Shown: positions 1-8,328, counted from the stretch's first letter. The stretch: 64,000 nt of DNA from Alphaproteobacteria bacterium (GCA_017983635.1 JAGOBA010000012.1:62001-126000); one strand, 5' to 3'. Notes: generated from the sequence alone by a model not told the origin. Program-made: numbers and translations.

Positions 1-143
1 GCGCGATCAGCGACGGGCTTGCACCCCGCTTTGGCCAAGATTCGCTGCAGTATGGTCTTGCCGCGATGGCGATCCCGCAGCTACTGGCGGCCTATTGTAA
101 CTGGCGCGCCACCGAAACGCTGCGCGCCGACCTCGTAGACTAA
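1..143 (+). CDS. MFS transporter, C-terminal end (partial)
   Basis: The window opens inside a coding frame (codons from base 3) that ends with TAA at 141-143, leaving 46 visible residues. The stretch reads SDGLAPRFGQDSLQYGL, then a hydrophobic helix and a short charged tail. This resembles the last loop and final transmembrane helix of major facilitator superfamily permeases, where SDxLAPRFGxDSLRYAL is common. Substrate and start lie outside the window. The last four bases overlap the convergent FlaG-like gene. Confidence 0.6.
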   Translation, partial: AISDGLAPRFGQDSLQYGLAAMAIPQLLAAYCNWRATETLRADLVD

Positions 144-472
144 GCCTTCTCGTCCACGGCGTGGCTTCCTGCTTCGTCGCGCTGCCGGTAGCTCTCGGCG
201 CGACGCAGCACGTCCTCCGACGGCCATTGCCATACGACGTCGCCGCTCTCGATCTCGATCGAACGATAAACGAATGCGTTCAAGTCCTCGTTGCGCGTGA
301 TCGAGAGTTGCCGCGACGGCCGGCCCTGATCCTCGCCCCGGCTTTGATCGCCGCTCTTGCGATTTTCGGTTTGCGATTTCTTGGCCGGCTCGACCACCTC
401 GGGCGCAACCACAGGCGCGGCGCGCGGCACGGCGATAACGGGCGGCGGGGCTACTTGAATTTGATCTGTCAC
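140..472 (-). CDS. FlaG-like flagellar protein
   Basis: A 110-residue protein. Residues 1-60 are Pro/Ala-rich and then charged, probably disordered. The C-terminal half contains FVYRSIEIESGDVVWQWPSE, matching the FlaG pattern (vyrvidxxTGEVVrQiPxE). FlaG proteins affect filament length or flagellin assembly in other bacteria. The gene lies directly downstream of a flagellin on the same strand, separated by a strong terminator, so its expression probably relies on read-through or its own promoter. It converges on, and overlaps by four bases, the MFS gene. The family call rests on the short C-terminal motif and on position. Confidence 0.6.
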   Translation of the reverse strand: MTDQIQVAPPPVIAVPRAAPVVAPEVVEPAKKSQTENRKSGDQSRGEDQGRPSRQLSITRNEDLNAFVYRSIEIESGDVVWQWPSEDVLRRAESYRQRDEAGSHAVDEKA

Positions 473-534
473 GGTCGATCCTCCTTCGGCAAATCCGACC
501 TCGATCGGGGTTCTTGGAGTCCCTCCACTCTCGT

Positions 535-568
535 GAAAAAACGGGGCCGGCAGTTACGCACCGGCCCC
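535..568 (-). terminator. Rho-independent terminator after the first flagellin gene
   Basis: A perfect 8-bp GC stem (543-550 GGGGCCGG with 561-568 CCGGCCCC) encloses a 10-base loop. On the minus strand it is followed directly by six T residues (the A run at 535-541). It lies 25 bases past the flagellin stop codon at 594, the classic arrangement for a highly expressed gene. Confidence 0.9.
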
Positions 569-593
569 GCCACTCAACTTACGTCACGGTCGC

Positions 594-1418
594 TTAGCGG
601 AAGAGCGACAGCAACACGGTCGGCGCTTGGTTCGCGATCGACAGCGTCTGGATGCCCAGCTGCTGCTTCGTCTGCAAGGCCTGCAAGCGAGCGCTCTCGG
701 TGGCGAGGTCGGCGTCGACCAAGTTACCGATGCCGTTCTTCAACTCGTCGGTCAGCTTCGTCACAAACGACTTGTGGATGCCGAGCTTCTTCGAGTCCGT
801 ACCCAACTTCGCCAAGGCGAGGTTCAGTTCGGTGATCGAAGTGTCGATCGTCGCCACCAGAGCCGAAGCCTGCGCCGCCGTCGAAATGACGTCGGTAGCA
901 GCAACCGTCACGATCGAGCCGCCAAGCGACAGATCTTGACCGGCCGCCGTGATCAGCGACGAACCGTCAGCCGAAGCGAGTGCCTGAACGCTGGCGTTCG
1001 TGCCGTCGACCAGGTTCGCACCGTCGAACGTCGCAGCCGCGAGCGTCTTGGTGATCTGGTCGCGCAGCGCCTTGAACTCAGTGTTGTAAGCATCGCGCGA
1101 AGATTGGCTGATCGAAGCGTCTTTCGCCGCAACCGCCTTTTCCTTCATGTCCTTCAACAGGTCGGAGACGGCCTGACCGGCCGCGAGACCGGTGTCAACG
1201 ACGCTGACTGTACGGTCGAGCGAGTTGTTCACGGCGTTAAACGACTGAACGTCCGCGCGCATCTTCTGAGCAATCGCGAAAATGGCGCCGTTGTCCTTCG
1301 GGCCGGCAACCTTCAAACCGGTGTTGATGCGGTTCTGGACGTCGGCGAGATCTTTGTTGGTCGAGTTCAGGTTCTGAAGCGCGACCATCGCCGTGTAGTT
1401 GGTGTTGACTGAAAGCAT
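594..1418 (-). CDS. Flagellin (short alphaproteobacterial type)
   Basis: A 274-residue flagellin, close to Caulobacter flagellins in length (D0/D1 core with little D2/D3). The N-terminus MLSVNTNYTAMVALQNLN and the IANQAPTVLLSLFR C-terminus are the conserved D0 helices that pack in the filament core. The segment RINTGLKVAGPKDNGA is the usual N-terminal D1 signature. It has no signal peptide, as expected for type III export. A second flagellin lies upstream on the same strand, and FlaF/FlbT lie beyond that. A sigma-54-type promoter sits about 75 bases before the start, a GGAGAT ribosome site precedes the ATG, and a strong terminator follows. Confidence 0.97.
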   Translation of the reverse strand: MLSVNTNYTAMVALQNLNSTNKDLADVQNRINTGLKVAGPKDNGAIFAIAQKMRADVQSFNAVNNSLDRTVSVVDTGLAAGQAVSDLLKDMKEKAVAAKDASISQSSRDAYNTEFKALRDQITKTLAAATFDGANLVDGTNASVQALASADGSSLITAAGQDLSLGGSIVTVAATDVISTAAQASALVATIDTSITELNLALAKLGTDSKKLGIHKSFVTKLTDELKNGIGNLVDADLATESARLQALQTKQQLGIQTLSIANQAPTVLLSLFR

Positions 1419-1490
1419 AGGAAGGATCTCCGTTCTGGTTCAAGGCTTGGCGTTTTGCCGATGGAGCGTTTTGCCCCGTGAACGGAGATC

Positions 1491-1505
1491 GCAATCGCCA
1501 TGCCT
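1491..1505 (-). promoter_or_regulatory. Sigma-54-type promoter of the first flagellin
   Basis: Read on the minus strand, this is AGGCATGGCGATTGC, with the invariant GG and GC dinucleotides ten bases apart and close to the consensus TGGCACG-N4-TTGC. It lies 73-87 bases upstream of the flagellin ATG, giving a leader of about 60 bases. The second flagellin gene has a similar element at almost the same distance, which supports the call. Confidence 0.7.
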
Positions 1506-1710
1506 GAAAATCGCGCCGATTTCGTTAGGCGCTTGTCAACTATCGGGATGGCGGGGTTGGGCGAACGAGGCGCCGCGGTAACCTGGCGCTCACCACGACG
1601 GGAGCACCTCTAGCCGCCAGAGCGGCAAGAACAACCCGGCAAACTTTGCCGGTGCTGGGCACTTTTTGCCCATGAAGAGCAAAGATCGGCTTGGGCGAGG
1701 GTTAGAGGAT

Positions 1711-1739
1711 CGGCGGCGCTGGAGCCGCAAGCGCCGCCG
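1711..1739 (-). terminator. GC-rich hairpin downstream of the second flagellin
   Basis: A perfect 9-bp inverted repeat (1711-1719 CGGCGGCGC with 1731-1739 GCGCCGCCG) encloses an 11-base loop and begins 12 bases past the flagellin stop codon. No T run follows on the minus strand, so it may be a weak or Rho-assisted terminator, or a 3' stability hairpin. Confidence 0.5.
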
Positions 1740-1750
1740 TCCTTTCAGTT

Positions 1751-2578
1751 TTAGCTGCGGAACAGATTCAAGATGACCTGCGGCGCGGAGTTCGCGATCG
1801 ACAGCGCCTGGATGCCGAGCTGCTGCTTCGTCTGCAACGACTGCAGCTTTGCGCTTTCCTTGGCGAGGTCGGCGTCGACCAGGTTGCCGATACCGTTCTG
1901 CAGCTCGTCCGAGAGCTTGCCGATAAAGTTCTTGTGCATCCCGACTTTCTTCGAGTCGGTGCCAAGCTGCGACAGCGCCAGGTTCAGAGCGTTGAGCGAG
2001 TTCTGAATGGTTGTGATCATCGCGCTGGCATTTGACGAGCTCGAGATCGTCGACGTCGAGGCGATCGAGATAATCGAGCCGCCCAGCGACAAGTCGCGTG
2101 TCGGGACCGTGATGAACGAGTTGCCGTCCGCGTTGGCCAACGCCTGAATGTCGGTCACCGAACCGTCGATGATGTTCGACCCGTCGAACGAGGCGTTCTG
2201 AATGGTCTTGGTGATCTGATCGCGCAGCGCCGTAAAGTCGGCATTGTAAGCCTCACGCGCGTTCTGATCGATCGAGGGATCGCGAGCCGCCAGCGCCTTT
2301 TCCTTCATTTCCTTCATCAGGTCGGAAATGGAGGTACCGGCCGCGACCGCCGTATCGGCGACGCTCAGCGTGCGGTTCAAACTCTGGGTCACGGCATTCA
2401 GCGCCATGACGTCCATGCGCATGTTCTGCGCGATCGCCCAAACGGCGCCGTTGTCCTTGGGACCGGCAACCTTCAGGCCCGTGTTGATGCGGCTCTGTAC
2501 GCTTTCCAGATCCTGGTTGGTCTGGTTCAAGCTCTGCAGCGCGACCATCGCGCCGTAGTTGGTGTTGACGCTCAGCAT
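1751..2578 (-). CDS. Flagellin, second copy
   Basis: A 275-residue flagellin, clearly paralogous to the one at 594-1418. It shares the N-terminal MLSVNTNYGAMVALQSLN, the RINTGLKVAGPKDNGA motif and the C-terminal TKQQLGIQALSIANSAPQV. Differences are concentrated in the middle third, the surface part of D1. Most alphaproteobacteria of this kind build one filament from several flagellins, so the two are probably both filament subunits. A perfect sigma-54 consensus lies 75-90 bases upstream and an AAGGAG ribosome site precedes the ATG. FlaF is next upstream. Confidence 0.97.
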   Translation of the reverse strand: MLSVNTNYGAMVALQSLNQTNQDLESVQSRINTGLKVAGPKDNGAVWAIAQNMRMDVMALNAVTQSLNRTLSVADTAVAAGTSISDLMKEMKEKALAARDPSIDQNAREAYNADFTALRDQITKTIQNASFDGSNIIDGSVTDIQALANADGNSFITVPTRDLSLGGSIISIASTSTISSSSNASAMITTIQNSLNALNLALSQLGTDSKKVGMHKNFIGKLSDELQNGIGNLVDADLAKESAKLQSLQTKQQLGIQALSIANSAPQVILNLFRS

Positions 2579-2652
2579 TGTTCTTGGCTCCTTCCATTCT
2601 GGACTGCGTTGACCGAGCGGCTTTTCGAACGCTCGACCTCGTTAGTCATGTT

Positions 2653-2668
2653 GGCAACCGCCGTGCCA
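2653..2668 (-). promoter_or_regulatory. Sigma-54 promoter of the second flagellin
   Basis: On the minus strand the sequence is TGGCACGGCGGTTGCC, an exact match to the sigma-54 consensus TGGCACG-N4-TTGC. It is 75 bases from the ATG at 2578, leaving a leader of roughly 64 bases. Use of sigma-54 for late flagellar genes is established for Caulobacter-type flagellins. Confidence 0.88.
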
Positions 2669-2692
2669 ATGCGAAACTTGGCGGAACTCTTG

Positions 2693-2724
2693 GGAAAAAT
2701 TCGGCCCGCGCGACGGCGGGCCGA
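2693..2724 (-). terminator. Rho-independent terminator of the flbT-flaF operon
   Basis: A perfect 9-bp stem (2701-2709 TCGGCCCGC with 2716-2724 GCGGGCCGA) with a 6-base loop is followed on the minus strand by ATTTTTCCC. It lies 64 bases past the flaF stop codon and upstream of the flagellin promoter, so it insulates the flagellin from flbT-flaF transcription. Confidence 0.85.
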
Positions 2725-2787
2725 CTTCAGTTGCACTTTTTGCCGGGCATTCGATGCACGCCCGGTCATTTCTTTCCTCAAACTCTT

Positions 2788-3144
2788 CTAGGCCGCGCGC
2801 TGCGCGAGGCCCGCCATGATCGACTTGTTGACGTCGATCAGTGGTTCCAACGACCCGCCCGTTGCAACGACATCGCTCGAAAAGCGCGACACCCACAACG
2901 AAAGCGAGATGAACTGCGCCCGTAGCGCCGGCGGCAACATGTTCGCCTCGCTCGCGCAATCCGACGCCAGCGTGCTCCAAAGCCGCCTGTTCCAGTCGAG
3001 CGCGTCGACCAGCACCGGCAAATTGCTCCGGCCCAGCTTGTTCGCCTCGATCAGCGCCTGCGTCACCTGCACGAACAGCCGATACTCGGTGTCGCGCGGG
3101 GACTCTGTGTTACGCTGCGTTTTCTGATACGCTTGGAGCGACAT
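2788..3144 (-). CDS. flaF: Flagellar biosynthesis regulator FlaF
   Basis: A 118-residue all-helical protein matching FlaF: N-terminal MSLQAYQKTQRNTESPRDTEYRLF, central ALDWNRRLWSTLASDC and the NKSIMAGL tail. FlaF is needed for flagellin secretion and works with FlbT, which it opposes in post-transcriptional control of flagellin mRNA. The reading frame starts inside the end of flbT (35-base overlap), so the two are translationally coupled. The next gene downstream is a flagellin, the usual alphaproteobacterial order. Confidence 0.95.
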   Translation of the reverse strand: MSLQAYQKTQRNTESPRDTEYRLFVQVTQALIEANKLGRSNLPVLVDALDWNRRLWSTLASDCASEANMLPPALRAQFISLSLWVSRFSSDVVATGGSLEPLIDVNKSIMAGLAQRAA

Positions 3145-3529
3145 AACCCAACCTTGCTTGTTCGAAGTCGAAGAGCTGCCGGCACTTGATCAGCGCCTTG
3201 TAATAGTGTGTCTGCAACACGTCCCGCGAGATGGCGACGCAAGTCGCAAGCGCGTCGCGGTCGGTGATCGCATTCATGAACTCGCTCATGCGCAGCACGA
3301 ACTCGTCGTAATAGTGCGAGCCCTGCTCCGGATCGAGATAGAGCATCATGATCGGGAAATAGATGCGTTTGACGGGGGTGTTCGCCTCGTCTTCTTGAAG
3401 AATGTCGCGGTCGCGCAGGATCGATGCCTTATTCTCGATCACCAAGCTGGCGCGCCGGTCGCCGTTGGTGAGCACCGCGCCGTTCAACACGAATTTTTCA
3501 CCCGGCTTAAGAGAGAGTTTCAGCGGCAT
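3110..3529 (-). CDS. flbT: Flagellin mRNA regulator FlbT
   Basis: A 139-residue protein with the FlbT hallmarks: N-terminal LSLKPGEKFVLNGAV, then DRRASLVIENKASILRDRDI and KRIYFPIMMLYLDPE. In Caulobacter, FlbT binds the 5' leader of flagellin mRNA and destabilises it until the hook is complete. It is the first gene of the flbT-flaF pair and diverges from the TPR-glycosyltransferase gene across 193 bases. No sigma-54 motif was found directly upstream, so it is probably not expressed from the same promoter class as the flagellins. Confidence 0.95.
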   Translation of the reverse strand: MPLKLSLKPGEKFVLNGAVLTNGDRRASLVIENKASILRDRDILQEDEANTPVKRIYFPIMMLYLDPEQGSHYYDEFVLRMSEFMNAITDRDALATCVAISRDVLQTHYYKALIKCRQLFDFEQARLGYVAPSVSENAA

Positions 3530-3722
3530 TTTGCTCGAGGCCTCTTCTGTCGTTCTACGCTCGACGATAGGTCGTCACGGTTAAAGAAGCGCTTCGAACG
3601 CGTGAAAAATAACCTCAACAATTCGTTGATATCGCAAGCCTTCGCCGTCGCCACGCTTAGCGCAATGTTAAAGCGCTAACCCTTATATTCCGTAGACAGA
3701 TCATCCGTCTAAGGAACATTGC

Positions 3723-5426
3723 ATGGCGGCGAAGAAGTCCCGCAGGATCGAAGCGGTCGCAAAGGCGCTCAACAGCATCTCCGAGGGCGCGGGCGTCAGG
3801 GCCGATGCCCTTCTTGCAATGCGCAAAGCCGTCGCACACTACAAAAAGGGCGAGTGGGGCCCCGCCGCCATCGCCGCCGCTGAAGCGGCCGACGCCGACG
3901 TCAAGTACGCCAGTGCCTATCACCTGCTGGCACTCGCCCTCGACAATCTGGGTCAGCGTCACAAAGCGTTCGAGATGTACGAACGCGCTCTCGCCCTCAA
4001 TCCGAACGATCCGGACCTCTATCTGAACGTCGGCACCGCAGCCTGGAGCCTACGCCTTTACGAGGGCGCCGAAAAGGCATTCCGCGCCTTCATCGAAATG
4101 CAGCCCGACAGCCCCAAAGGTTATAACAACCTTGCCGGCTGCCTGCGCGACATGGGCCGCATCGACGAAGCGATCGAGCTCACCCGCAACACCCTGTACC
4201 GTATGCCCGAGGCGGCGGAGCTCTGGAACACGCTCGGTACCATCATGGGCGAGCAGTCGGATTTCGACAACGCGATCACCTTCTATAAGGAGGCCCAGCG
4301 TCTCGAACCAACGATGGCGCGCGCCTTCCACAACATGGCGCACGCGCTGAACCATGTCGGGCCGCTCGAGCAAGCGATCGAGAACTACAATCGCGCCCTA
4401 AAGCTCTGCGAGAACGATCACGACCAGGCCGAAATCACCCACGCCCGCGGCCTCTGCTACGCTTCGATGGGCCGCCTAAAAGACGGCTGGCCGGACTACG
4501 AAGTCCGCCACACCCCAAGCTTCAGCCAAACAACCTACTTCGCCGTCGACGCCCGCCGTTGGGATGGAGAGGACCTGACCGGCCGCAAGCTGCTCGTCGC
4601 CGGCGAGCAAGGCCTCGGCGACGAAATCATGCTGGCGAGCCTCATCCCCGATCTCATCAAACGCGTCGGTCCCGCCGGCAAAGTCATGATCGCTTGCGAT
4701 CATCGCCTCGTCCCGCTGTTCCAGCGCTCGTTCCCGGATGCCCATGTCGGCATTGAGATGCACACCAAACACAACGCCAAGCCCGTCCGGGTCATCCCGT
4801 GGGCGAAAGGCGATCTCAAAGCGGACTTCTATACCCCGATGGGCGCGCCGCTGATGGCGCTGCGCCCGGCGGTCGACAGTTTCCCGCGCCAAGCCTTCGT
4901 GACGCCGGACCCGGCCCGCGTGCGCCACTGGCTGAACCGCCTCGACAGCCTGGGCCCCGGCCCGTATGTCGGCATCTGCTGGAAGTCGATGCTGCAAACC
5001 ACGCAGCGCAAGAAATTCTTCAGCGCGCTCGACGTTTGGAAACCGGTCCTCGAACAGACGGCGGTGAAGTTCGTCAACCTCCAATACGGCGACTGCAAGG
5101 CCGAGATCGCCGCCGCACGCGAACAGCACGGTATCGCGATCCACGACTTCGGCGACATCGACCTGAAGATGAACCTCGACGACAACGCCGCGCTCTGCGC
5201 AGCGCTTGACCTAGTCGTCTCCGCACCAACGGCCGCCGCAGCTCTCGCCGCCGCGACAGGCACCGAAACCTGGTTCCTAACTGCCGGCCGCGTTTGGCCG
5301 CAACTCGGCACCGATCACTACCCGTGGTACGCCAACACGCGCGTCCTAACCCCGGAAAAATTCGGCGACTGGACCACGCTTATGCGGCGCCTCGCCGCGG
5401 AACTTGACGCTTACGCGCACCGTTGA
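3723..5426 (+). CDS. TPR protein with glycosyltransferase-like C-terminus (FlmG-type)
   Basis: A 567-residue cytoplasmic protein. Residues about 35-260 form a run of tetratricopeptide repeats (e.g. AYHLLALALDNLGQRHKAF and YLNVGTAAWSLRLYEGAEKAF). Residues about 280-565 form a GT-B-like domain beginning WDGEDLTGRKLLVAGEQGLGDE and including VGICWKS and a late VVSAPTAAAALAAATGTETW segment typical of the donor-binding half. This is the layout of FlmG, the Caulobacter flagellin glycosyltransferase, whose TPR part recognises flagellin and whose GT part transfers a nonulosonic acid. Position beside flbT-flaF and two flagellins supports that role. AAGGAAC precedes the ATG. No sugar-synthesis genes are in the window. 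Confidence 0.75.
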   Translation: MAAKKSRRIEAVAKALNSISEGAGVRADALLAMRKAVAHYKKGEWGPAAIAAAEAADADVKYASAYHLLALALDNLGQRHKAFEMYERALALNPNDPDLYLNVGTAAWSLRLYEGAEKAFRAFIEMQPDSPKGYNNLAGCLRDMGRIDEAIELTRNTLYRMPEAAELWNTLGTIMGEQSDFDNAITFYKEAQRLEPTMARAFHNMAHALNHVGPLEQAIENYNRALKLCENDHDQAEITHARGLCYASMGRLKDGWPDYEVRHTPSFSQTTYFAVDARRWDGEDLTGRKLLVAGEQGLGDEIMLASLIPDLIKRVGPAGKVMIACDHRLVPLFQRSFPDAHVGIEMHTKHNAKPVRVIPWAKGDLKADFYTPMGAPLMALRPAVDSFPRQAFVTPDPARVRHWLNRLDSLGPGPYVGICWKSMLQTTQRKKFFSALDVWKPVLEQTAVKFVNLQYGDCKAEIAAAREQHGIAIHDFGDIDLKMNLDDNAALCAALDLVVSAPTAAAALAAATGTETWFLTAGRVWPQLGTDHYPWYANTRVLTPEKFGDWTTLMRRLAAELDAYAHR

Positions 5427-5514
5427 GCCAGTGCTTCACGCCGAAGTGAGCAACACACACGCTGAACGTACGCGTCATAGCCGGTAGTCTCGCGCCCAAC
5501 GTAAGGGCACAACC

Positions 5515-6390
5515 ATGAACCGACGCTTGACCAGACGTGGCGCACTGACGCTCGCCACCGCGGCCGCACTCGCACCGGCCGCGATAGCCGCACCGCTGGC
5601 GCGCCCCACTGTCGGTCTCGGCTCGTGGATCACATTCAACGTCGGCGATGACGCTGCGGCGCGAGAGTCCTGCACGAACGTCATTCGCGCTTTCTTTGCC
5701 GCTGGCGGGCGCCTGATCGACTCCTCGCCTATGTACGGCTCCTCGCAAGAAGTCATCGGCTACGGCCTCAAGCGCGCCGGCAATGCAAAAGCCTTATTCT
5801 CTGCAACCAAGGTCTGGATCTCGGGCGGCGCCAACGGCCGGGCACAGATCGAAGAGTCCCGGCGTCTCTGGGGCGTGCCGAAGTTTGACCTCCTGCAAGT
5901 CCACAACCTGCTCTCGTGGGAAGAACATCTGCCAACGCTTTTCGCGATGAAGGCGCAGGGCAAACTCGGCTACGTCGGTGTCACCACTTCTCATGGCCGC
6001 CGGCATGAAGACCTCGAACGCATTATGCGGAGCCAGCCAATCGACTTCATACAGATCACCTACAATGTCGCGAGCCGCGACGTCGAAAGTCGCATTCTAC
6101 CCCTCGCACGGGAACGCAACATCGCGGTCATCGTCAACCGCCCGTTCGAAGGTGGCGACTTGATCGACGCACTGAAGGGCCGCCCTCTGCCCGCCTTCGC
6201 CGGTGCGTTAGGCGCCAAGAGCTGGGCGCAGCTCTTGCTCAAGTTCATTCTCTCGCATCCCGCGGCGCCAAGCCCGATCCCAGCAACCACGCGTGTTGAC
6301 CACGCGCAAGAGAACGTTTCCGCCGCAAGCGGCCTCCTGCCCGATGCTGCAATGCGAGCCCGCATTTTGAGCGCGGTGGGCGGTCTGTGA
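5515..6390 (+). CDS. Exported aldo/keto reductase
   Basis: A 291-residue protein starting with a Tat-type signal (TRRGALTLATAAALAPAAIA, residues 5-24), so probably periplasmic. The mature part is an aldo/keto reductase barrel. The catalytic tetrad is visible as Asp and Tyr in LIDSSPMYGSS, Lys in SATKVWI and His in LLQVHNL. The usual NADPH-binding tail is poorly developed and the protein is shorter than most (about 320), so cofactor use is uncertain. Its stop codon overlaps the start of the next gene (TGATG), indicating co-translation with the DUF6064 protein. Substrate unknown. Confidence 0.85.
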   Translation: MNRRLTRRGALTLATAAALAPAAIAAPLARPTVGLGSWITFNVGDDAAARESCTNVIRAFFAAGGRLIDSSPMYGSSQEVIGYGLKRAGNAKALFSATKVWISGGANGRAQIEESRRLWGVPKFDLLQVHNLLSWEEHLPTLFAMKAQGKLGYVGVTTSHGRRHEDLERIMRSQPIDFIQITYNVASRDVESRILPLARERNIAVIVNRPFEGGDLIDALKGRPLPAFAGALGAKSWAQLLLKFILSHPAAPSPIPATTRVDHAQENVSAASGLLPDAAMRARILSAVGGL

Positions 6391-7061
6391 TGTCGGAGTG
6401 GTGGACCTATTCGCTCTCCGACTTCCTGCTGTTCTCCCCGCGCACCTATTATCGCCTGTTCGCGCTCTACAACGATGCGGTCTGGCCCGCGCACATCGCG
6501 GCTGCAGCGCTTGGCGCTTTCTGCCTCGTGCTAGCCCGCCGCAGCGGCGCACTCGGCACGCGAGCCGTTCTCGCGATCCTCGCCGCTCTTTGGTTTTGGA
6601 TCGCATGGGCCTTTCACGCCGAGCGCTTCACGACAATCAACTGGGCCGCGATCTACTACGCCTACGCATTTGCGCTGCAGGCTGCATTGCTGCTCTGGGT
6701 CGCTTTCGTTCGACCGCCCGATGAGGCACGCGCACCGTCATCCCGCATCGCCTTCGCCGTCACGCTATTCGCAATCCTTCTCCAACCCGCGATCGGCCAG
6801 TTCCTCGGTCGCGACTGGCATCAAGCGGAAGTCTTCGGCCTGACCCCAGATCCAACCGCTGTCGCGACCCTGGCACTCCTCGCAATGCAGGCACGCCCGC
6901 CGTGGTTGTTGACGATCATCCCCGCCCTTTGGTGCATCGTGACAGGCCTCACGCTGTGGACGATGAAGGCTCCCGACGCGTTGGTAACGCCTATCGCCGG
7001 CGCTCTGGCTCTTCTGGCAGCACTATGGAAAGCTGCGCCGGATGAAACCCGCCGACATTGA
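6390..7061 (+). CDS. DUF6064 family membrane protein
   Basis: About 223 residues with six predicted membrane helices. The N-terminus SEWWTYSLSDFLLFSPRTYY is characteristic of the DUF6064 family, which has no assigned function. The ATG at 6390 overlaps the reductase stop; a GTG one codon upstream is an alternative start. The end overlaps the YjbR-like gene by 20 bases, so three genes (5515-7395) probably form one operon. The pairing with a Tat-exported reductase hints at a shared envelope role, but this is inference. Confidence 0.8.
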   Translation: MSEWWTYSLSDFLLFSPRTYYRLFALYNDAVWPAHIAAAALGAFCLVLARRSGALGTRAVLAILAALWFWIAWAFHAERFTTINWAAIYYAYAFALQAALLLWVAFVRPPDEARAPSSRIAFAVTLFAILLQPAIGQFLGRDWHQAEVFGLTPDPTAVATLALLAMQARPPWLLTIIPALWCIVTGLTLWTMKAPDALVTPIAGALALLAALWKAAPDETRRH

Positions 7062-7395
7062 AAAATTTCTGCTCGCGCTACCCGCTGCGACACTCAGCAT
7101 CCAGTGGGGCAACGACCGCGTGTTTAAGGTCGGCGGCAAGATGTTCGCCGTCATGGGCCCGCACGACGGCGAATCGAAAAGCCTATCGTTCAAGACCTCG
7201 GACGATAGCTTTCGGATCCTGACCGAACTCCCCGGCATCAAGCCTGCTCCCTACCTCGCCCGAGCGCAGTGGGTCCAAATCGACGGGCCCGCACGCCTGA
7301 AGGCAAAGGAGCTGAAGGCCTATCTCGCCCGGGCGCATACGCTGGTCGCTGCCGGTCTCCCCAAGAAGACGCAGCGCGAACTAGGCCTCCTGTAG
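7042..7395 (+). CDS. MmcQ/YjbR family protein
   Basis: A 117-residue protein with the compact YjbR fold: IEKFLLALPAATLSIQWGND, KVGGKMFAVMGP, LSFKTSDDSFRIL and the late VQIDGP segment. Members are described as double-wing DNA-binding-like proteins, but their biological role is not established. The start lies 20 bases inside the preceding gene. It ends 84 bases before the MoxR gene. Confidence 0.85.
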   Translation: MKPADIEKFLLALPAATLSIQWGNDRVFKVGGKMFAVMGPHDGESKSLSFKTSDDSFRILTELPGIKPAPYLARAQWVQIDGPARLKAKELKAYLARAHTLVAAGLPKKTQRELGLL

Positions 7396-7479
7396 GCGGA
7401 GAACGGGTGCGCGCTTGCGAGCAGCCCACCAACCCCCTAGGTTCACCCCAACAGCCATTCACAACCGTCAGAGACACCC

Positions 7480-8328
7480 ATGAAGAAGTTCGAAGGCACC
7501 AGCAGCTACGTCGCGACCGACGATCTGCGTATTGCAGTCAACGCGGCGATCACGCTCGAGCGCCCGCTCCTCATCAAAGGGGAACCCGGCACCGGCAAGA
7601 CCGTGCTCGCGTTCGAGGTCGCGAAGGCGATCGGCGTGCCGATCATCCAATGGCACATCAAGTCCACGACAAAAGCCCAACAAGGCCTCTACGAATACGA
7701 CGCCGTCAGCCGCCTGCGCGACAGCCAACTCGGCGACGAGCGCGTGAAGGACATCAAGAACTACATCGCCAAAGGCAAACTCTGGGAAGCGTTCACGAAC
7801 GACCAGCGCCCGGTCCTTCTGATCGACGAAATCGACAAGGCCGACATCGAGTTCCCGAACGACCTTCTGCTCGAACTCGACCGCATGGAATTCTTCGTCT
7901 ACGAAACCGGTGAGACGATTAAGGCGAAGCAACGCCCAATCGTTATGATTACCTCGAACAACGAAAAAGAACTGCCGGACGCCTTCCTGCGCCGCTGCTT
8001 CTTCCACTACATCAAATTCCCCGACCGCGACACGATGACGAAGATCATCGACGTCCACTACCCGAAGATCATGGACAAGCTGGTCGGCGAGGCCCTGAAC
8101 ATCTTCTACCAAATCCGCGATGTCCCCGGCCTGAAGAAGAAACCGTCGACCAGCGAACTGCTCGACTGGCTAAAACTCCTGATGGCCGACGACATCACCG
8201 CCGAAACCCTACGCGAACGCGACCCGTCCAAACTCATCCCGCCCCTCCACGGCGCGCTCTTGAAGAACGAGCAGGACGTACACTTGTTTGAGCGGTTGGC
8301 GTTCTTGGCGCGGAGAGAAAGGAATTAG
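7480..8328 (+). CDS. MoxR-family AAA+ ATPase (CoxD-like)
   Basis: A 282-residue AAA+ ATPase. Walker A is GEPGTGKT (residues 35-42) and Walker B is LLIDEIDKAD (about 111-120), with sensor-1 Asn in MITSNNEKELPDAFLRRC and its arginine finger region. MoxR ATPases act as chaperones that insert cofactors or assemble complexes, together with a VWA protein. The VWA gene follows after three bases. CoxD, the maturation ATPase of CO dehydrogenase, belongs to this class, and a CoxL-like gene lies about 17 kb downstream, but no direct link is shown. Confidence 0.93.
   Translation: MKKFEGTSSYVATDDLRIAVNAAITLERPLLIKGEPGTGKTVLAFEVAKAIGVPIIQWHIKSTTKAQQGLYEYDAVSRLRDSQLGDERVKDIKNYIAKGKLWEAFTNDQRPVLLIDEIDKADIEFPNDLLLELDRMEFFVYETGETIKAKQRPIVMITSNNEKELPDAFLRRCFFHYIKFPDRDTMTKIIDVHYPKIMDKLVGEALNIFYQIRDVPGLKKKPSTSELLDWLKLLMADDITAETLRERDPSKLIPPLHGALLKNEQDVHLFERLAFLARRERN

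Larger units (their letters stand above)
1419..1750. other. Intergenic region between the two flagellin genes
   Basis: This 332-base gap holds no convincing gene. It contains the ribosome site and sigma-54-type promoter of the first flagellin (1419-1505) and a GC-rich hairpin just after the second flagellin (1711-1739). The middle (about 1510-1700) shows nothing recognisable apart from short GC-rich self-complementary stretches. Confidence 0.7.

Noticed and set aside
1652-1670. A sigma-54-like GGGCAC...TTGC on the plus strand between flagellins
   Set aside because: GG and GC are only 8-9 bases apart instead of 10, and it points away from both flagellin genes.
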